A DNA stretch of 64,000 nt from Methylopila sp. Yamaguchi (GCF_002897035.1 NZ_BAUX01000006.1:177284-241283); one strand, 5' to 3'; numbered from the stretch's first letter, positions 45,199 to 55,164 are shown. Notes: generated by a model from the letters alone, not told the origin. Translations and numbers: made by a program.

Positions 45199-46749
45199 AT
45201 GACCGCATCCACCGACCGGATCGTCATTTTCGACACCACGCTGCGCGACGGCGAGCAATGCCCCGGCGCCACCATGACGTTCGAGGAGAAGCTCGACGTC
45301 GCCCATTTGCTCGACCGGATGGGCGTCGACGTCATCGAAGCCGGCTTCCCGATCGCCTCGAACGGCGACTTCGAAGCCGTGGCCGAAATCGCCCGCCGCT
45401 CCGACGCGGCCGTCATCGCCGGACTCGCCCGGGCGATCCCCGCCGACATCGCCCGCTGCGGCGAGGCGGTGCGATTCGCTCGGCGCCCGCGGATCCACAC
45501 CTTCGTCTCGACCTCGCCGATCCATCTCGCGCACCAGATGCGCAAGACCGAGGAGCAGGTGCTGGAGATCATCTCGGCCACCGTGGCGCAGGCGCGTAAT
45601 CTGGTCGAGGACGTCGAATGGTCGGCGATGGACGCCACCCGAACCCCGATCGAGTACCTCTGCCGGGCGGTCGAGGCCGCGATCAAGGCGGGCGCCACCA
45701 CGATCAACCTGCCGGACACGGTCGGCTACGCGACGCCCGACGAGTACCGCGCGATGTTCGTCCAGGTGCGCGAGCGCGTCCCGGGGGCGGACAAGGCGAT
45801 CTTCTCCACGCACTGCCATGACGATCTCGGCCTGGCGGTCGCGAACTCGCTGGCGGGCGTAGCGGGCGGCGCGCGCCAGATCGAGTGCACCGTCAACGGC
45901 ATCGGCGAACGCGCAGGCAACGCCGCGCTCGAGGAGATCGTGATGGCGCTGAAGGTGCGCCGGGACGCCATGCCCTACGAGACGGGCGTGGAGTCGACGC
46001 TGCTGACGCGCGCCTCGCGCCTCGTCTCCGCCGCGACCTCGTTCCCGGTGCAGTACAACAAGGCGATCGTCGGCAAGAACGCCTTCGCGCATGAGAGCGG
46101 CATCCACCAGGACGGCATGCTGAAGCACTCCGAGACCTACGAGATCATGACGCCGGGGTCGGTCGGGGTGTCCAAGACCTCGCTGGTGATGGGTAAGCAT
46201 TCCGGCCGCGCCGCCTTCAAGGACAAGCTGAAGACGCTCGGCTACGAACTCGGCGAGAACGCGCTGCAGGACGCCTTCACCCGCTTCAAGGAACTCGCGG
46301 ACCGCAAGAAGCACGTCTACGACGAGGACATCGAGGCGCTGGTCGACAACCAGATCGCGAGCGGCAACGACCGGATCAAAGTGCTGTCGCTGACGGTGAT
46401 CGCCGGCACCATGGGGCCGCAGTCCGCCACTCTGACGCTCGACATCGACGGGGTTCACACCACGGTCCAGGCGGTCGGCAACGGTCCGGTGGACGCGATC
46501 TTCAACGCGATCCAGCGCGTGGTCCCGCATGAGGCGCAACTCGCGCTCTATCAGGTCCACGCTGTAACCGAAGGCACCGACGCCCAGGCGGAGGTCTCGG
46601 TGCGGCTGGAGGAGGGCGACAAAACGGTGACCGGCCGCGGAGCCGATCCCGACACGCTCGTCGCCTCCGCGCGCGCCTATGTGGCGGCCCTGAACAAGCT
46701 CGCGACCAAGCGCGTCAGCCTGAACGCGCAGGCCGCGATCCGGGCCTGA
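45199..46749 (+). CDS. leuA: 2-isopropylmalate synthase
   Basis: 516 residues, normal for the type 1 enzyme. It condenses acetyl-CoA with 2-ketoisovalerate, the first leucine step. Seen: [30 protein letters not shown], metal ligands in [49 protein letters not shown], and the C-terminal LeuA allosteric domain for leucine feedback. The N-terminal TLRDGEQ and regulatory domain rule out homocitrate or citramalate synthase as the first choice. A strong terminator follows. Confidence 0.95.
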   Translation: MTASTDRIVIFDTTLRDGEQCPGATMTFEEKLDVAHLLDRMGVDVIEAGFPIASNGDFEAVAEIARRSDAAVIAGLARAIPADIARCGEAVRFARRPRIHTFVSTSPIHLAHQMRKTEEQVLEIISATVAQARNLVEDVEWSAMDATRTPIEYLCRAVEAAIKAGATTINLPDTVGYATPDEYRAMFVQVRERVPGADKAIFSTHCHDDLGLAVANSLAGVAGGARQIECTVNGIGERAGNAALEEIVMALKVRRDAMPYETGVESTLLTRASRLVSAATSFPVQYNKAIVGKNAFAHESGIHQDGMLKHSETYEIMTPGSVGVSKTSLVMGKHSGRAAFKDKLKTLGYELGENALQDAFTRFKELADRKKHVYDEDIEALVDNQIASGNDRIKVLSLTVIAGTMGPQSATLTLDIDGVHTTVQAVGNGPVDAIFNAIQRVVPHEAQLALYQVHAVTEGTDAQAEVSVRLEEGDKTVTGRGADPDTLVASARAYVAALNKLATKRVSLNAQAAIRA

Positions 46750-46776
46750 TCGTCGGCATACCGGAAACTGCTTAGG

Positions 46777-46801
46777 GGCCGCCGCAAGGCGGCCTCTTTT
46801 C
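46777..46801 (+). terminator. Rho-independent terminator of leuA
   Basis: GGCCGCC pairs with GGCGGCC over the tetraloop GCAA and is followed by TCTTTTC. The next 240 bp up to tctC hold no recognisable feature. Confidence 0.85.
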
Positions 46802-47037
46802 GTTCAACCTCTTGGCATCAGCTCGATGACGCGCGATCGTAAAACCGCCGATCACGGGCTTGCGTTCATGGTGCGCCGCCGCAATCTCGCCTCGATCGGT
46901 TGCGTTCGACTTAAGCATCATCGATAAGCGAGCAGCCCATCAAGACGCGTAATGCGCGGATCGGGAAGAGCTACGGAGACGCGCCGCCCCATAGGCGGGC
47001 GATCGACCGTCACAGGGGCGTGAGGAGGGAAATTCCT

Positions 47038-48009
47038 ATGTTCAAGTCGCTTGCCGCCGCCGTGGCGGCCTTCGGTGTCCTGACGGGCTCCGCCGTCGCC
47101 GAGACCTATCCGTCCCGCGTGATCACCATGATCGTGCCGTTCTCCGCCGGCGGCCCGACCGATACGGTCAGCCGCCTCGTGGCGGAAGCCATGAGCAAGG
47201 ACCTCGGCCAGCAGATCGTGATCGAAAACGTCGGCGGCGCCGGCGGAACGCTCGGCGCAGGCCGCGTCGCCAAGGCTGATCCGGACGGTTACACGCTGCT
47301 GCTCCACCACATCGGCATGTCGACCAGCGCCACGCTCTACCGCAAGCTGCCCTACGACACGCTCAACGCTTTCGACTACGTGGGCCTCGTCACCGACGTG
47401 CCGATGACCATCGTCGCCCGCGCCAATTTCGAGCCGGCCGACATGAAGGCGCTCGTGGAGTATGCGAAGGCCAACAAGGACAAGGTGACCTACGCCAACG
47501 CCGGCATCGGCGCGGCGTCGCACCTCTGCGGCATGCTGTTCATGTCGAAGATCGAGACCCCGCTGACGACCGTGCCGTACAAGGGCACCGGTCCCGCGAT
47601 GACGGATCTGGTCGGCGGGCAGGTCGACCTGATGTGCGACCAGACCACGAACACGACGAATCAGATCAAGGGCGGCAAGATCAAGGCCTACGCCACGACG
47701 ACCAAGGAGCGCCTCGCGGCGCTGCCGAACGTGCCGACGGCCGCCGAAGGCGGGCTCACCGACTTCGAGGTCGGCATCTGGCACGGCGTCTACGCCCCCA
47801 AGGGCACCTCGCCGGAGATCATCGCGAAGCTTTCGGCCTCGCTCCAGAAGGCGTTGAAGGATCCGAACGTCGTCAAGCGCTTCGCCGATCTCGGCACCGT
47901 CCCCTCGTCCGAGGCCGATGCGACTCCCGAGGCGCTGAAGGCGAAGCTGACCTCCGAGATCGCCCGCTGGGCGCCGGTGATCAAAGCCGCCGGCGTCTAC
48001 GCCGACTGA
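47038..48009 (+). CDS. tctC: Tripartite tricarboxylate transporter substrate-binding protein
   Basis: 323 residues with a signal peptide (LAAAVAAFGVLTGSAVA before ETYP) and a perfect ribosome site (GAGGAGG). The Bug/TctC fold shows in YPSRVITMIVPFSAGGPTDTVSRLVAEAMS, VGGAGGTLGAGRVAKADPDGYTLL, and YKGTGPAMTDLVGGQVDLM. It captures a carboxylate in the periplasm for TctAB. The ligand could be citrate or another di- or tricarboxylate; sequence alone does not tell. Confidence 0.9.
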   Translation: MFKSLAAAVAAFGVLTGSAVAETYPSRVITMIVPFSAGGPTDTVSRLVAEAMSKDLGQQIVIENVGGAGGTLGAGRVAKADPDGYTLLLHHIGMSTSATLYRKLPYDTLNAFDYVGLVTDVPMTIVARANFEPADMKALVEYAKANKDKVTYANAGIGAASHLCGMLFMSKIETPLTTVPYKGTGPAMTDLVGGQVDLMCDQTTNTTNQIKGGKIKAYATTTKERLAALPNVPTAAEGGLTDFEVGIWHGVYAPKGTSPEIIAKLSASLQKALKDPNVVKRFADLGTVPSSEADATPEALKAKLTSEIARWAPVIKAAGVYAD

Positions 48010-48022
48010 CCTCTCTGGAGCC

Positions 48023-48050
48023 GGGAGCGGCGGGGCGACCCGCCGCTCCC
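48023..48050 (+). terminator. Strong hairpin between tctC and tctB
   Basis: GGGAGCGGCGGG pairs exactly with CCCGCCGCTCCC (12 bp) over GCGA, with no T tract. Such hairpins after a binding-protein gene usually protect its mRNA, giving more TctC than TctBA. Confidence 0.6.
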
Positions 48051-48105
48051 GTTCTATTCGGCGCCCGCTTATGCGGGTCGACGCGTTCGTTCCCGAGGCC
48101 ATTCC

Positions 48106-48558
48106 ATGCAAATCAACACACGTGACGCCGCGGCCGGCGTCATCTTCATCGTGATCGCCGGGCTGTTCGCCCTCGGCACGCAAGAGCTGACGATCGGCAG
48201 CGCGCTGCGGATGGGCCCCGGCTACTTCCCGCTGGTGCTGGCGGGGGTGCTCGGCTTCATCGGCTTCGTTACTCTCTTCAAGGCGGTCGGCAAGGCGCAG
48301 TCGCCGATGACCGGCGTGCCCTGGCGGGGCCTGATCCTGATCCTCGGCGCCCCCGTGGTGTTCGGCCTCACGCTTCGGGGCCTCGGCCTCGCGGCCGCGA
48401 CCGCGCTCGTGGTCGCGATCTCCGCTTACGCCAGCCGGCGCGCCACGTTCGTCATGGCCGCCTCGCTCACCGTCGGGCTGACGATCTTCTGCGTTGTGGT
48501 GTTCAGCTATGGCCTTGGTTTGCCGGTCCAGCGGATCGGCCCCTGGCTGACCTTTTAA
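48106..48558 (+). CDS. tctB: Tripartite tricarboxylate transporter small membrane subunit
   Basis: 150 residues with four membrane helices; the TctB (DUF1468) pattern is RDAAAGVIFIVIAGLFALG, then GSALRMGPGYFPLVLAGVLGFIG. It pairs with TctA in the membrane. The gene is 12 bp upstream of tctA and 96 bp after tctC, the standard C-B-A order. Confidence 0.9.
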   Translation: MQINTRDAAAGVIFIVIAGLFALGTQELTIGSALRMGPGYFPLVLAGVLGFIGFVTLFKAVGKAQSPMTGVPWRGLILILGAPVVFGLTLRGLGLAAATALVVAISAYASRRATFVMAASLTVGLTIFCVVVFSYGLGLPVQRIGPWLTF

Positions 48559-48570
48559 AGCGAGGCTGAG

Positions 48571-50073
48571 ATGGAGATCCTTCAAAATCTCGGGCTTGGC
48601 CTCGCGACCGCCGCGGAGCCGGTCAACCTGCTGTTCTGCTTCATCGGCGTGCTGCTCGGCACGTTGATCGGAGTGCTGCCGGGCATCGGCCCGACGGCGA
48701 CCATTGCGATGCTCCTGCCGATCACCTTCGGGTTCGAACCGGCGACGTCGCTGATCATGCTCTCCGGCATCTATTACGGCGCGCAGTACGGCGGCTCGAC
48801 GACCGCGATCCTGATCAACCTGCCGGGCGAGAGCTCGTCGGCCGTGACCGCGATCGACGGCTACCAGATGGCCAAGCAGGGCAGGGCGGGTCCGGCGCTC
48901 GCCACCGCCGCGCTCGGCTCGTTCTTCGCCGGCTCGGTGGCGACGGTGCTGATCGCGCTGTTCGCGCCGCCGCTCACCGAAGTCGCGCTGAAGTTTGGCC
49001 CGGCGGAGTACTTCTCGCTTCTGATGCTGGGCCTCGTGGCGTCGGTCGCGCTCGCGCACGGCTCCGTCATCAAGGCGCTCGGCATGATCGTGATCGGGCT
49101 TCTGCTCGGTCTCATTGGGTCGGACGTCAACACCGGCGCCCAGCGTTTCACGATGGGCTTCCTGGAGCTCGCCGACGGGGTCAACTTCGTCGCGGTCGCG
49201 GTCGGCGTGTTCGGCATCGCCGAAATTCTGCGCAACCTCGAGGACGAGAGCGACCGCGAGGTGATGGTGAAGAAGGTCACCGGCCTCTTCCCCAGCAAGG
49301 AGGACTTCAAGGCGGCGTGGGCGCCGGTCGTGCGCGGCACGGCGCTTGGTTCGATCCTCGGCATCCTGCCGGGCGGCGGCGCGGTGCTGTCCTCGTTCGC
49401 GGCCTACACCGTGGAGAAGCGCATCTCGAAGACGCCCGAACGCTTCGGCAAGGGCGCGATCGAGGGCGTGGCGGCCCCGGAAGCCGCGAACAACGCTGGC
49501 GCGCAGACCTCGTTCATCCCGATGCTGACGCTCGGCATCCCGGCGAACCCGGTGATGGCGCTGATGATCGGCGCGATGATCATCCAGGGCATCCAGCCCG
49601 GGCCGAACGTCGCGGTGGAGAAGCCGGAGCTGTTCTGGGGCGTCATCGCCTCGATGTGGATCGGCAACCTGATGCTGGTGTTGCTGAACCTGCCGCTGAT
49701 CGGGCTGTGGGTGCGGCTGCTGACGGTGCCTTACACGGTGCTGTTCCCGGCTATTCTCGCCTTCTGCTGCATCGGCGTCTACAGCGTGAACTCGAACGCG
49801 TTCGACCTCTATGCGGTCGCCGCCTTCGGGCTGCTCGGCTATGTGCTGGTCAAGCTCGAATGCGAGCCGGCGCCCCTTCTGCTCGGCTTCGTTCTAGGAC
49901 CGATGCTGGAGGAGAATCTGCGCCGCGCGATGACCATCTCCCGTGGCGATCCGACGGTGTTCTTCACCCGGCCCCTGAGCGCGGGCCTGCTCATTGTGGC
50001 GGTCCTCGTGCTCGTCGTCGTCTTCCTCCCCTCCGTGCGCAAAAAGCGCGACGAGGTTTTCCAGGAAGAGTGA
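48571..50073 (+). CDS. tctA: Tripartite tricarboxylate transporter large membrane subunit
   Basis: 500 residues with about 12 helices. TctA landmarks: LLGTLIGVLPGIGPTATIAMLLP, GIYYGAQYGGSTTAILINLPGE, ILPGGGAVLSSFAAYTVEKR and the repeated GIPANPVMALMIGAMIIQG stretch. It is the permease through which TctC-bound carboxylate enters with Na+ or H+. A long reverse frame across tctC-tctB-tctA is a shadow. Confidence 0.93.
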   Translation: MEILQNLGLGLATAAEPVNLLFCFIGVLLGTLIGVLPGIGPTATIAMLLPITFGFEPATSLIMLSGIYYGAQYGGSTTAILINLPGESSSAVTAIDGYQMAKQGRAGPALATAALGSFFAGSVATVLIALFAPPLTEVALKFGPAEYFSLLMLGLVASVALAHGSVIKALGMIVIGLLLGLIGSDVNTGAQRFTMGFLELADGVNFVAVAVGVFGIAEILRNLEDESDREVMVKKVTGLFPSKEDFKAAWAPVVRGTALGSILGILPGGGAVLSSFAAYTVEKRISKTPERFGKGAIEGVAAPEAANNAGAQTSFIPMLTLGIPANPVMALMIGAMIIQGIQPGPNVAVEKPELFWGVIASMWIGNLMLVLLNLPLIGLWVRLLTVPYTVLFPAILAFCCIGVYSVNSNAFDLYAVAAFGLLGYVLVKLECEPAPLLLGFVLGPMLEENLRRAMTISRGDPTVFFTRPLSAGLLIVAVLVLVVVFLPSVRKKRDEVFQEE

Positions 50074-50089
50074 TCGACAAGGCTAGACA

Positions 50090-50119
50090 GGCGCGGGATG
50101 GTTTGTTACATCCCGCGCC
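50090..50119 (+). terminator. Hairpin after tctA
   Basis: GGCGCGGGATG pairs with CATCCCGCGCC (11 bp) over GTTTGTTA. No T tract follows; tRNA-Lys begins 40 bp on. Confidence 0.55.
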
Positions 50120-50158
50120 ATCGAAGCGATGCGGCGTCCCGAACGTCACTTTTCGATC

Positions 50159-50234
<76 letters not shown>

Positions 50235-50457
50235 AGTCTTTCTTGGTGTTTACCGCCGCATCATCGAGACGTTCCCAGCGGACGTCATGTGGTTGTGCCA
50301 ACGACCGGCCTGCTTGGTTCATCTAGCAAGCGGCGGTCGGCCCGACCTTCCGCCAAGCGGCGCCCTTAGTGATCAAGCAGAGCAATCGCACGGCCTGCCC
50401 GAGGGGCCGAACGTCCAGCGGATCCGAGCCGCCGGACGCTTCTTCGCGCACCCGACC

Positions 50458-50676
50458 TCAGTCGTCGGAGCGGCTGGCTTCTCCGAGACCGGCGCTGTGC
50501 GGCTGCTCCTTTTGCATGAGGGTCAGAGCCGCGAGCGCGTTCACCAACGGCGCGACCGCGTTGCCGAAGTCATAGGGATCGAGTTTGCCGAGCGTGTGAT
50601 TGTTGAACTCCTGATGCAGGAGCGAAACGATCGAGCGCCGCGCTTCGTCGATTTCGGTTTCGTTGGAATCGGTCAT
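50458..50676 (-). CDS. Small hypothetical protein
   Basis: 72 residues, acidic and helical (TEIDEARRSIVSLLHQEFNN, YDFGNAVAPLVNALAALTLM). The composition and codon pattern look more protein-like than the opposing frame of 134 codons, which is Arg/His-rich. No family was recognised. It stands alone between tRNA-Lys and the large kinase. Confidence 0.45.
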   Translation of the reverse strand: MTDSNETEIDEARRSIVSLLHQEFNNHTLGKLDPYDFGNAVAPLVNALAALTLMQKEQPHSAGLGEASRSDD

Positions 50677-51047
50677 GTCTGCCTTGCCTGATGCGCCGTG
50701 CGCGCTGCGATCGTCCGCAGGAAGTAGCGTGATCGGCGAGGAAGCAATCCCGCGGGGCTAAAGAAAGGACGGAGACGGGGCAAGCCCTCGAACCGTCCTC
50801 TTTGCGCGAGGTCCGGCGCATGCGCCGAGGCCGCCATGCGGCTCCGGCCGCTCGCCTCGCCCCGACGTGAACGACCATTCTTCGAGAGAATCGCTCCGCC
50901 AGCTCGGTCTCGCGCCGTCGACCGGCCGGGAGCAGCTTAGCGCACTTGCCCACTCGGCGCTGACGACGTCCGCAACCGGGTGATTCCCAACCCGTGCGTT
51001 TCCGTCGTAGCGTGCCGTTCCCCGATCACGCGGCCAACCGGTCATCG
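50677..51047. other. Intergenic stretch with no recognised feature
   Basis: About 370 bp between the small hypothetical gene and the hybrid kinase. A minus-strand frame of 95 codons here is Arg/Pro/Ser-rich without family likeness. I see no strong hairpin, tRNA or promoter match. The kinase may start at a GTG inside this stretch (50994). Confidence 0.4.
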
Positions 51048-54000
51048 ATGTCGTCTCGATCGCATCCTACGAAGCCACGCGACTGGGCGGCGGCCGGCTG
51101 CGCGGCGGCCGCGGGCGTGGTCGCGGTCCTCTCCGGACTAAACGCGACCTTCGGTTGGCCGGATCTCAACACAGCCGCTCCGGCTTCGAGGTTCGACGCG
51201 GCGTGGGTGGACGGAGCCTTGGCGCTGCTGGCTGCGGCCTGGGCCGGCGTCTACGGGCCGATGCGCTCGTTCCAGAGGGCAGGAGCCGCGCTCGCGACGC
51301 TGGTCGCCGTCGGGTGCGTGGCGCAGCTTCTGACGTTCGCTTATTCGAGCGGGATCGGCGGAGAGCAACTCGCCTACGCTCCGGCCCTCGCCGTGCTGTG
51401 CACCGCGCTCGCTCTGGCGCTCGCCAACGTGGAATCCAGCCTCGCCGAGAACCTGCGCCAGGCGTTCCGGCTTGTCGGCGTCGCGATCGCCGTCTTCGCG
51501 CTCGCGCTTTATGCGATGAAGCCCGCCGCGCTCGCCGCAGTCGCAGGCTTCGGCGTGGTGTCCCTGCCGAGCGCAACGGCGCTGGCGCTGCTTCATCTCG
51601 CGATCGGACTGGCGCGGCAGTCGTCGACGCTGCGCTGGCGGATTGCGCCGGTCGGCGTGCTGGCGCTGACGCCGCTCGCGGCGCTCACGGTGTACTTCGC
51701 GAGCGCAGAGCGCGACATCGCGTTGAAGCAGGCGGAGACGCGGCTCGCGGGTCTCGCTCGCCTCGGGGTGGAGCAACAGGACGCGGTCATCGAGCAGGTG
51801 CGGCGCACGCTGGTCTTCCTCGCGCGTTTTGCGGAGATCCGCACGCCCGGACCCGCCTGCGACGCGACCCTTGCCCGCTTCGCCAGCTTGTATGGGCTGA
51901 CGTCGTCGCTGTTTGTCGTTGGACGCTCCGGCGAGGTGCTGTGCGCCCCCAGGCGCGCGGAGCGATCGGTCTCGCTTGGCGATCGCGACTATGTCCGCGA
52001 AGCTTTCGCGGCCCAGAGCTTCACCGTCAGCGGCTACATCGTCACCAAGGTGCAGCGGCGCGCGTCGATCGCGGTCGTTCAGCCTCTGCTGCTTCCCGGC
52101 GGCGGCAATGTGCTCATCGGCGCCATCATCAACCTCGAGGCTCTGGGAGACTCGCTGGACCGGCTTTCAGCGGGAGGCGACCGCGACACCGTGCTGACGC
52201 TCGTCGATAAGCACGGCGTCGTCATTGCCCGGCGGCCGGACGACCGCGATCAGATTGGCGCGCCGGCGTTCGCGCGCGCGCCGGCCGAGATGCTCACGGC
52301 CAGCAAAGCCGCGTTCGAGGGGCCGGGCGAGGGCGGCGAGCCTTTCGTCTTCGTCAAGCGCCCCCTGGCCTTCAGCGAAGGGCGCCTCATCGTCGGCTTG
52401 CCCAAGCGGCAGATCGTCGAGCCGATCGACGCGCGGATGAACCGCCGTCTCGGCCTGATCAGCATCCTTCTGGCCGCCTCACTCGCGCTTGGCGTCCTGG
52501 GCGCCGAAATGCTGGTTCTTCGCCCCGTGCGGCGGCTCACGACCTACGCCCAGCGGCTTCAGGGCGACGATTCGGAGGAGGGTTCGCTGGCGGGGGCCCG
52601 GGGCGAAATCGGGATGTTGAGCCGCGCGCTGACGGCGACCTCAGCGGCGATCCGCGATCGAGAGCGCCGTCTGGTCGAGGCGGAGGCTCTGTTCCGCGGC
52701 TTGTTCGATCATTCCCCCGATTCAAAGGCGATCGTTCGCGTGGAGCCCGACGGCGCGTTCCGGCTCGAGACCTGGAACGACGCGGCCGTGCACGCGAGCG
52801 GCCTGCGGCAGGACGACGTCGTCGGGCGGACGCCCGCGGAGATTTTCCCTGGCGGAACCGGGCTCGCGCTCGAGGCGGATCTGCGCACGGCGGTCGAGGC
52901 CCGCCAGCCATTCTCGGCCGAGCGCGAAGCGGTCATGCACGGCGCTCCGGCCGCCTACGAAGTCGTTTACGTGCCGCTGAAAGACGCCGACGGGCGCGTC
53001 GAACGCGTGTTCGTCAGCGCGCGCGAAATCAGCGAGCGCAAGCGCGTCGAGCGCATGAAGACCGAGTTCGTGTCGACCGTCAGCCACGAACTGCGGACTC
53101 CGCTCACCTCGATCGCCGGCTCGCTCGGCCTGCTCGCGGAGGGGGTCGCGGGTCCGCTGGGAGACAAGGCGCGGCATCTGATCGGCATCGCTCATGCCAA
53201 CAGCTTGCGCCTCGTCCGGCTCATCAACGACATCCTGGACATCGAGAAGATCGAGGCAGGCCGCATGGCCTTCGATCTCGGCCCGGTGGCGCTGGAAGCC
53301 TTGGTCGAGGACGCCGTGACGAGCCTCAGGGGCTACGCCCAGTCGTTTGACGTCCAGGTCGAGGTTCTGTGCGGACCGGAGCCCATCATCGTGCGCGGCG
53401 ACGCCGACCGTCTGAGCCAGGTGGCGACAAACCTGATCTCAAACGCGATCAAGTTTTCTCCAAAAGGCGAGACCGTCACCGTCGTCGTCGACGTGGACGG
53501 CGCCGCCGCGCGGCTGCGGGTGCGCGACCACGGCCCGGGCGTCCCCATCGCGTTCCGGCCGCACGTCTTCTCGAAGTTCGCCCAAGCCGACGGGTCCGAC
53601 AGCCGGCGCAAGGGCGGGACGGGGCTCGGCCTCGCCATCGTCAAGGAGATCGTGGAGCGGCACGCTGGGTCAGTCGGATTTGTCAGCGAGCCGGGCGAGG
53701 GCGCCGAGTTCCAGGTGCGGCTGCCGCGGGTGCGGGACGAGCGCGAAGCGACACGATCCGCGCCGGACCGACGGCCCTGCATCCTCGTGTGCGAGGACGA
53801 CGCGATCATCGGCGCGATCCTCTCCGAACAGCTCTCCGACGCCGGGTTCCGCACCATACTCGCCACGACCGTACGAAGCGCGAAAGCTGCGGCGACCGGA
53901 GACGTCCAGGCCATCCTGGTCGACCTGCGGCTCCCTGATGGCCACGGCATAACGCTGATCCGGGATCTGCGCGCGTCCCCCGCGACTGCGACGACGCCGA

Positions 54001-54539
54001 TCATCGTGGTCTCCGCGGAAGCGGACGCCGGTCGCCGCGACGCGCGCGCGGCCATGCTCGACGTCGTGGCCTGGCTCGAGAAGCCGGTCGACGTCCAGCG
54101 CCTTTCAAGCCTCCTGCGCGACCGGTTGAGACCGCGCGGGGGACGGCCCCGGATCCTGCATGTCGAGGACGACGCCGACCTCTGCAAAGTGGTGGCCGCG
54201 GCCGTCATGCCGATCGCTGACGTCGTGTCCGCGCGCAGCTTGATCGAGGCGCGCGCCCGGCTTGTGGACACCGCCTTCGATCTCGCGATCATCGACGTGG
54301 CGCTCGGCGACGGGAGCGGGCTCGAGCTGCTTGCGGATCTCGAGGCGACGACGCCGCGGCCGATCCCCGCCATCATCTTCTCCGCGCACGACGTCGACGG
54401 CGACGTCGCCCCCCAGGCCGCCGCGGCGCTGACGAAGTCGCGAACCTCGCTTACAGCGCTGGTGGACGCCGTGAAGCGCCTCGTCGGCCAGTTCGATTCG
54501 ACCGGCGGCGAGGCGGCGCGGCGGACTGGGCTGGCCTAG
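51048..54539 (+). CDS. Large hybrid histidine kinase with two tandem receivers
   Basis: About 1163 residues. N-terminal membrane part with several helices (about 10-215); an extracytoplasmic sensor (240-470) of the dCache/MASE-linked type with RRTLVFLARFAEIRTPGPAC and SLGDRDYVREAFAAQSF; a further helix and HAMP-like stretch (470-530); a PAS domain (550-660); HisKA with His680 in VSHELRTPLTSIAGSLGL; HATPase_c (NLISNAIKFSPKGE, GGTGLGLAIVKEI); then receivers with acceptor Asp959 (ILVDLRLPDGHG) and Asp1083 (AIIDVALGDGSG). The SLGDRDY sensor motif is common in kinases that detect small ligands. A GTG at 50994 is an alternative start. No cognate regulator is adjacent. Confidence 0.88.
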   Translation: MSSRSHPTKPRDWAAAGCAAAAGVVAVLSGLNATFGWPDLNTAAPASRFDAAWVDGALALLAAAWAGVYGPMRSFQRAGAALATLVAVGCVAQLLTFAYSSGIGGEQLAYAPALAVLCTALALALANVESSLAENLRQAFRLVGVAIAVFALALYAMKPAALAAVAGFGVVSLPSATALALLHLAIGLARQSSTLRWRIAPVGVLALTPLAALTVYFASAERDIALKQAETRLAGLARLGVEQQDAVIEQVRRTLVFLARFAEIRTPGPACDATLARFASLYGLTSSLFVVGRSGEVLCAPRRAERSVSLGDRDYVREAFAAQSFTVSGYIVTKVQRRASIAVVQPLLLPGGGNVLIGAIINLEALGDSLDRLSAGGDRDTVLTLVDKHGVVIARRPDDRDQIGAPAFARAPAEMLTASKAAFEGPGEGGEPFVFVKRPLAFSEGRLIVGLPKRQIVEPIDARMNRRLGLISILLAASLALGVLGAEMLVLRPVRRLTTYAQRLQGDDSEEGSLAGARGEIGMLSRALTATSAAIRDRERRLVEAEALFRGLFDHSPDSKAIVRVEPDGAFRLETWNDAAVHASGLRQDDVVGRTPAEIFPGGTGLALEADLRTAVEARQPFSAEREAVMHGAPAAYEVVYVPLKDADGRVERVFVSAREISERKRVERMKTEFVSTVSHELRTPLTSIAGSLGLLAEGVAGPLGDKARHLIGIAHANSLRLVRLINDILDIEKIEAGRMAFDLGPVALEALVEDAVTSLRGYAQSFDVQVEVLCGPEPIIVRGDADRLSQVATNLISNAIKFSPKGETVTVVVDVDGAAARLRVRDHGPGVPIAFRPHVFSKFAQADGSDSRRKGGTGLGLAIVKEIVERHAGSVGFVSEPGEGAEFQVRLPRVRDEREATRSAPDRRPCILVCEDDAIIGAILSEQLSDAGFRTILATTVRSAKAAATGDVQAILVDLRLPDGHGITLIRDLRASPATATTPIIVVSAEADAGRRDARAAMLDVVAWLEKPVDVQRLSSLLRDRLRPRGGRPRILHVEDDADLCKVVAAAVMPIADVVSARSLIEARARLVDTAFDLAIIDVALGDGSGLELLADLEATTPRPIPAIIFSAHDVDGDVAPQAAAALTKSRTSLTALVDAVKRLVGQFDSTGGEAARRTGLA

Positions 54540-54545
54540 ACGCAG

Positions 54546-54574
54546 AAAGGCCGGTCGTAGGGCGACCGGCCTTT
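54546..54574. terminator. Bidirectional terminator between the kinase and csbD
   Basis: AAAGGCCGGTCG pairs with CGACCGGCCTTT (12 bp) over TAGGG. The A and T ends make it usable in both directions, fitting its place between convergent genes. Confidence 0.8.
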
Positions 54575-54629
54575 ACCAATATCAATCCGGAACCGCCAGC
54601 CGAGTTCGGCGAGCGCCGGTTGAGATGTT

Positions 54630-54812
54630 TCAGTGCCTGAGGGCCGACCGTGCGGCGTCCGCGGTCTTACCAACGGTCTTCTGGGCCTTGCCCTCAACCT
54701 GCTCGGCCTTGCCGTCGGCTTCGAGCCGGACGTTGCCTGTGGCCTTCCCGAGCCCTTCCTTGCCCTTGCCGACGGCCTCCTTCACGGCGCCCTTCACAGT
54801 GTTCTTGTCCAT
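54630..54812 (-). CDS. CsbD family stress protein
   Basis: 60 residues, the standard length: MDKNTVKGAVKEAVGKGKEG, then LGKATGNVRLEADGKAEQVEGK. CsbD proteins are small, hydrophilic and abundant in general stress responses; their molecular function is not known. It lies 44 bp downstream of the DUF883 gene on the same strand and should share its sigma-EcfG promoter. Confidence 0.9.
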   Translation of the reverse strand: MDKNTVKGAVKEAVGKGKEGLGKATGNVRLEADGKAEQVEGKAQKTVGKTADAARSALRH

Positions 54813-54855
54813 GTCGTTCTCCCTTCGGCGCTTGGCGCCTCATCTTTCCGTTGGT

Positions 54856-55164
54856 TCAGAGGAAAAACCGGCCCAGGACGACGCCGACAAGCAGCGCCGC
54901 GCCGGTGGCCGCAAGCGGATTGCGCCGAATGGTGTTCTCGAACCCTTCGAACTCGCTTTCGAAGCGGTCTCCGGCCTCGGCGTAGGCCGTTCGCCCGCGG
55001 CGGTTGGCGCGGCGCAGGTTGCGCTCCGCCGAATCGCCTGCGTCATCGAGGGCGTCGCCCACCCTCTCGCCCGCCGCGCGGGCGCGTTCCGCGGCGGTTT
55101 GCCCGGCGGACTTCACGCCGTCGGCCAGATCGTCGACTTTCTCGGAGATGTTGGGATCCGCCAT
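54856..55164 (-). CDS. DUF883/ElaB-like membrane-anchored protein
   Basis: 102 residues. A long amphipathic helical part (KVDDLADGVKSAGQTAAERA and after) ends with the family motif RRNPLAATGAALLVGVVLGRFFL, a C-terminal membrane anchor. ElaB/YqjD relatives in E. coli tether ribosomes to the membrane in stationary phase. The start is MADPNIS; the longer frame adds an unlikely N-terminus. It is the first gene of the stress operon with csbD, headed by an exact sigma-EcfG promoter. Confidence 0.88.
   Translation of the reverse strand: MADPNISEKVDDLADGVKSAGQTAAERARAAGERVGDALDDAGDSAERNLRRANRRGRTAYAEAGDRFESEFEGFENTIRRNPLAATGAALLVGVVLGRFFL

Noticed and set aside
46918..49059. 713-codon open frame on the minus strand across tctC, tctB and tctA
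   Set aside because: Shadow of three clearly recognised transporter genes; composition is Arg/Gly/His-rich.
50758..51045. 95-codon minus-strand frame before the large kinase
   Set aside because: Low-complexity Arg/Pro/Ser composition, no ribosome site and no homologue recognised.
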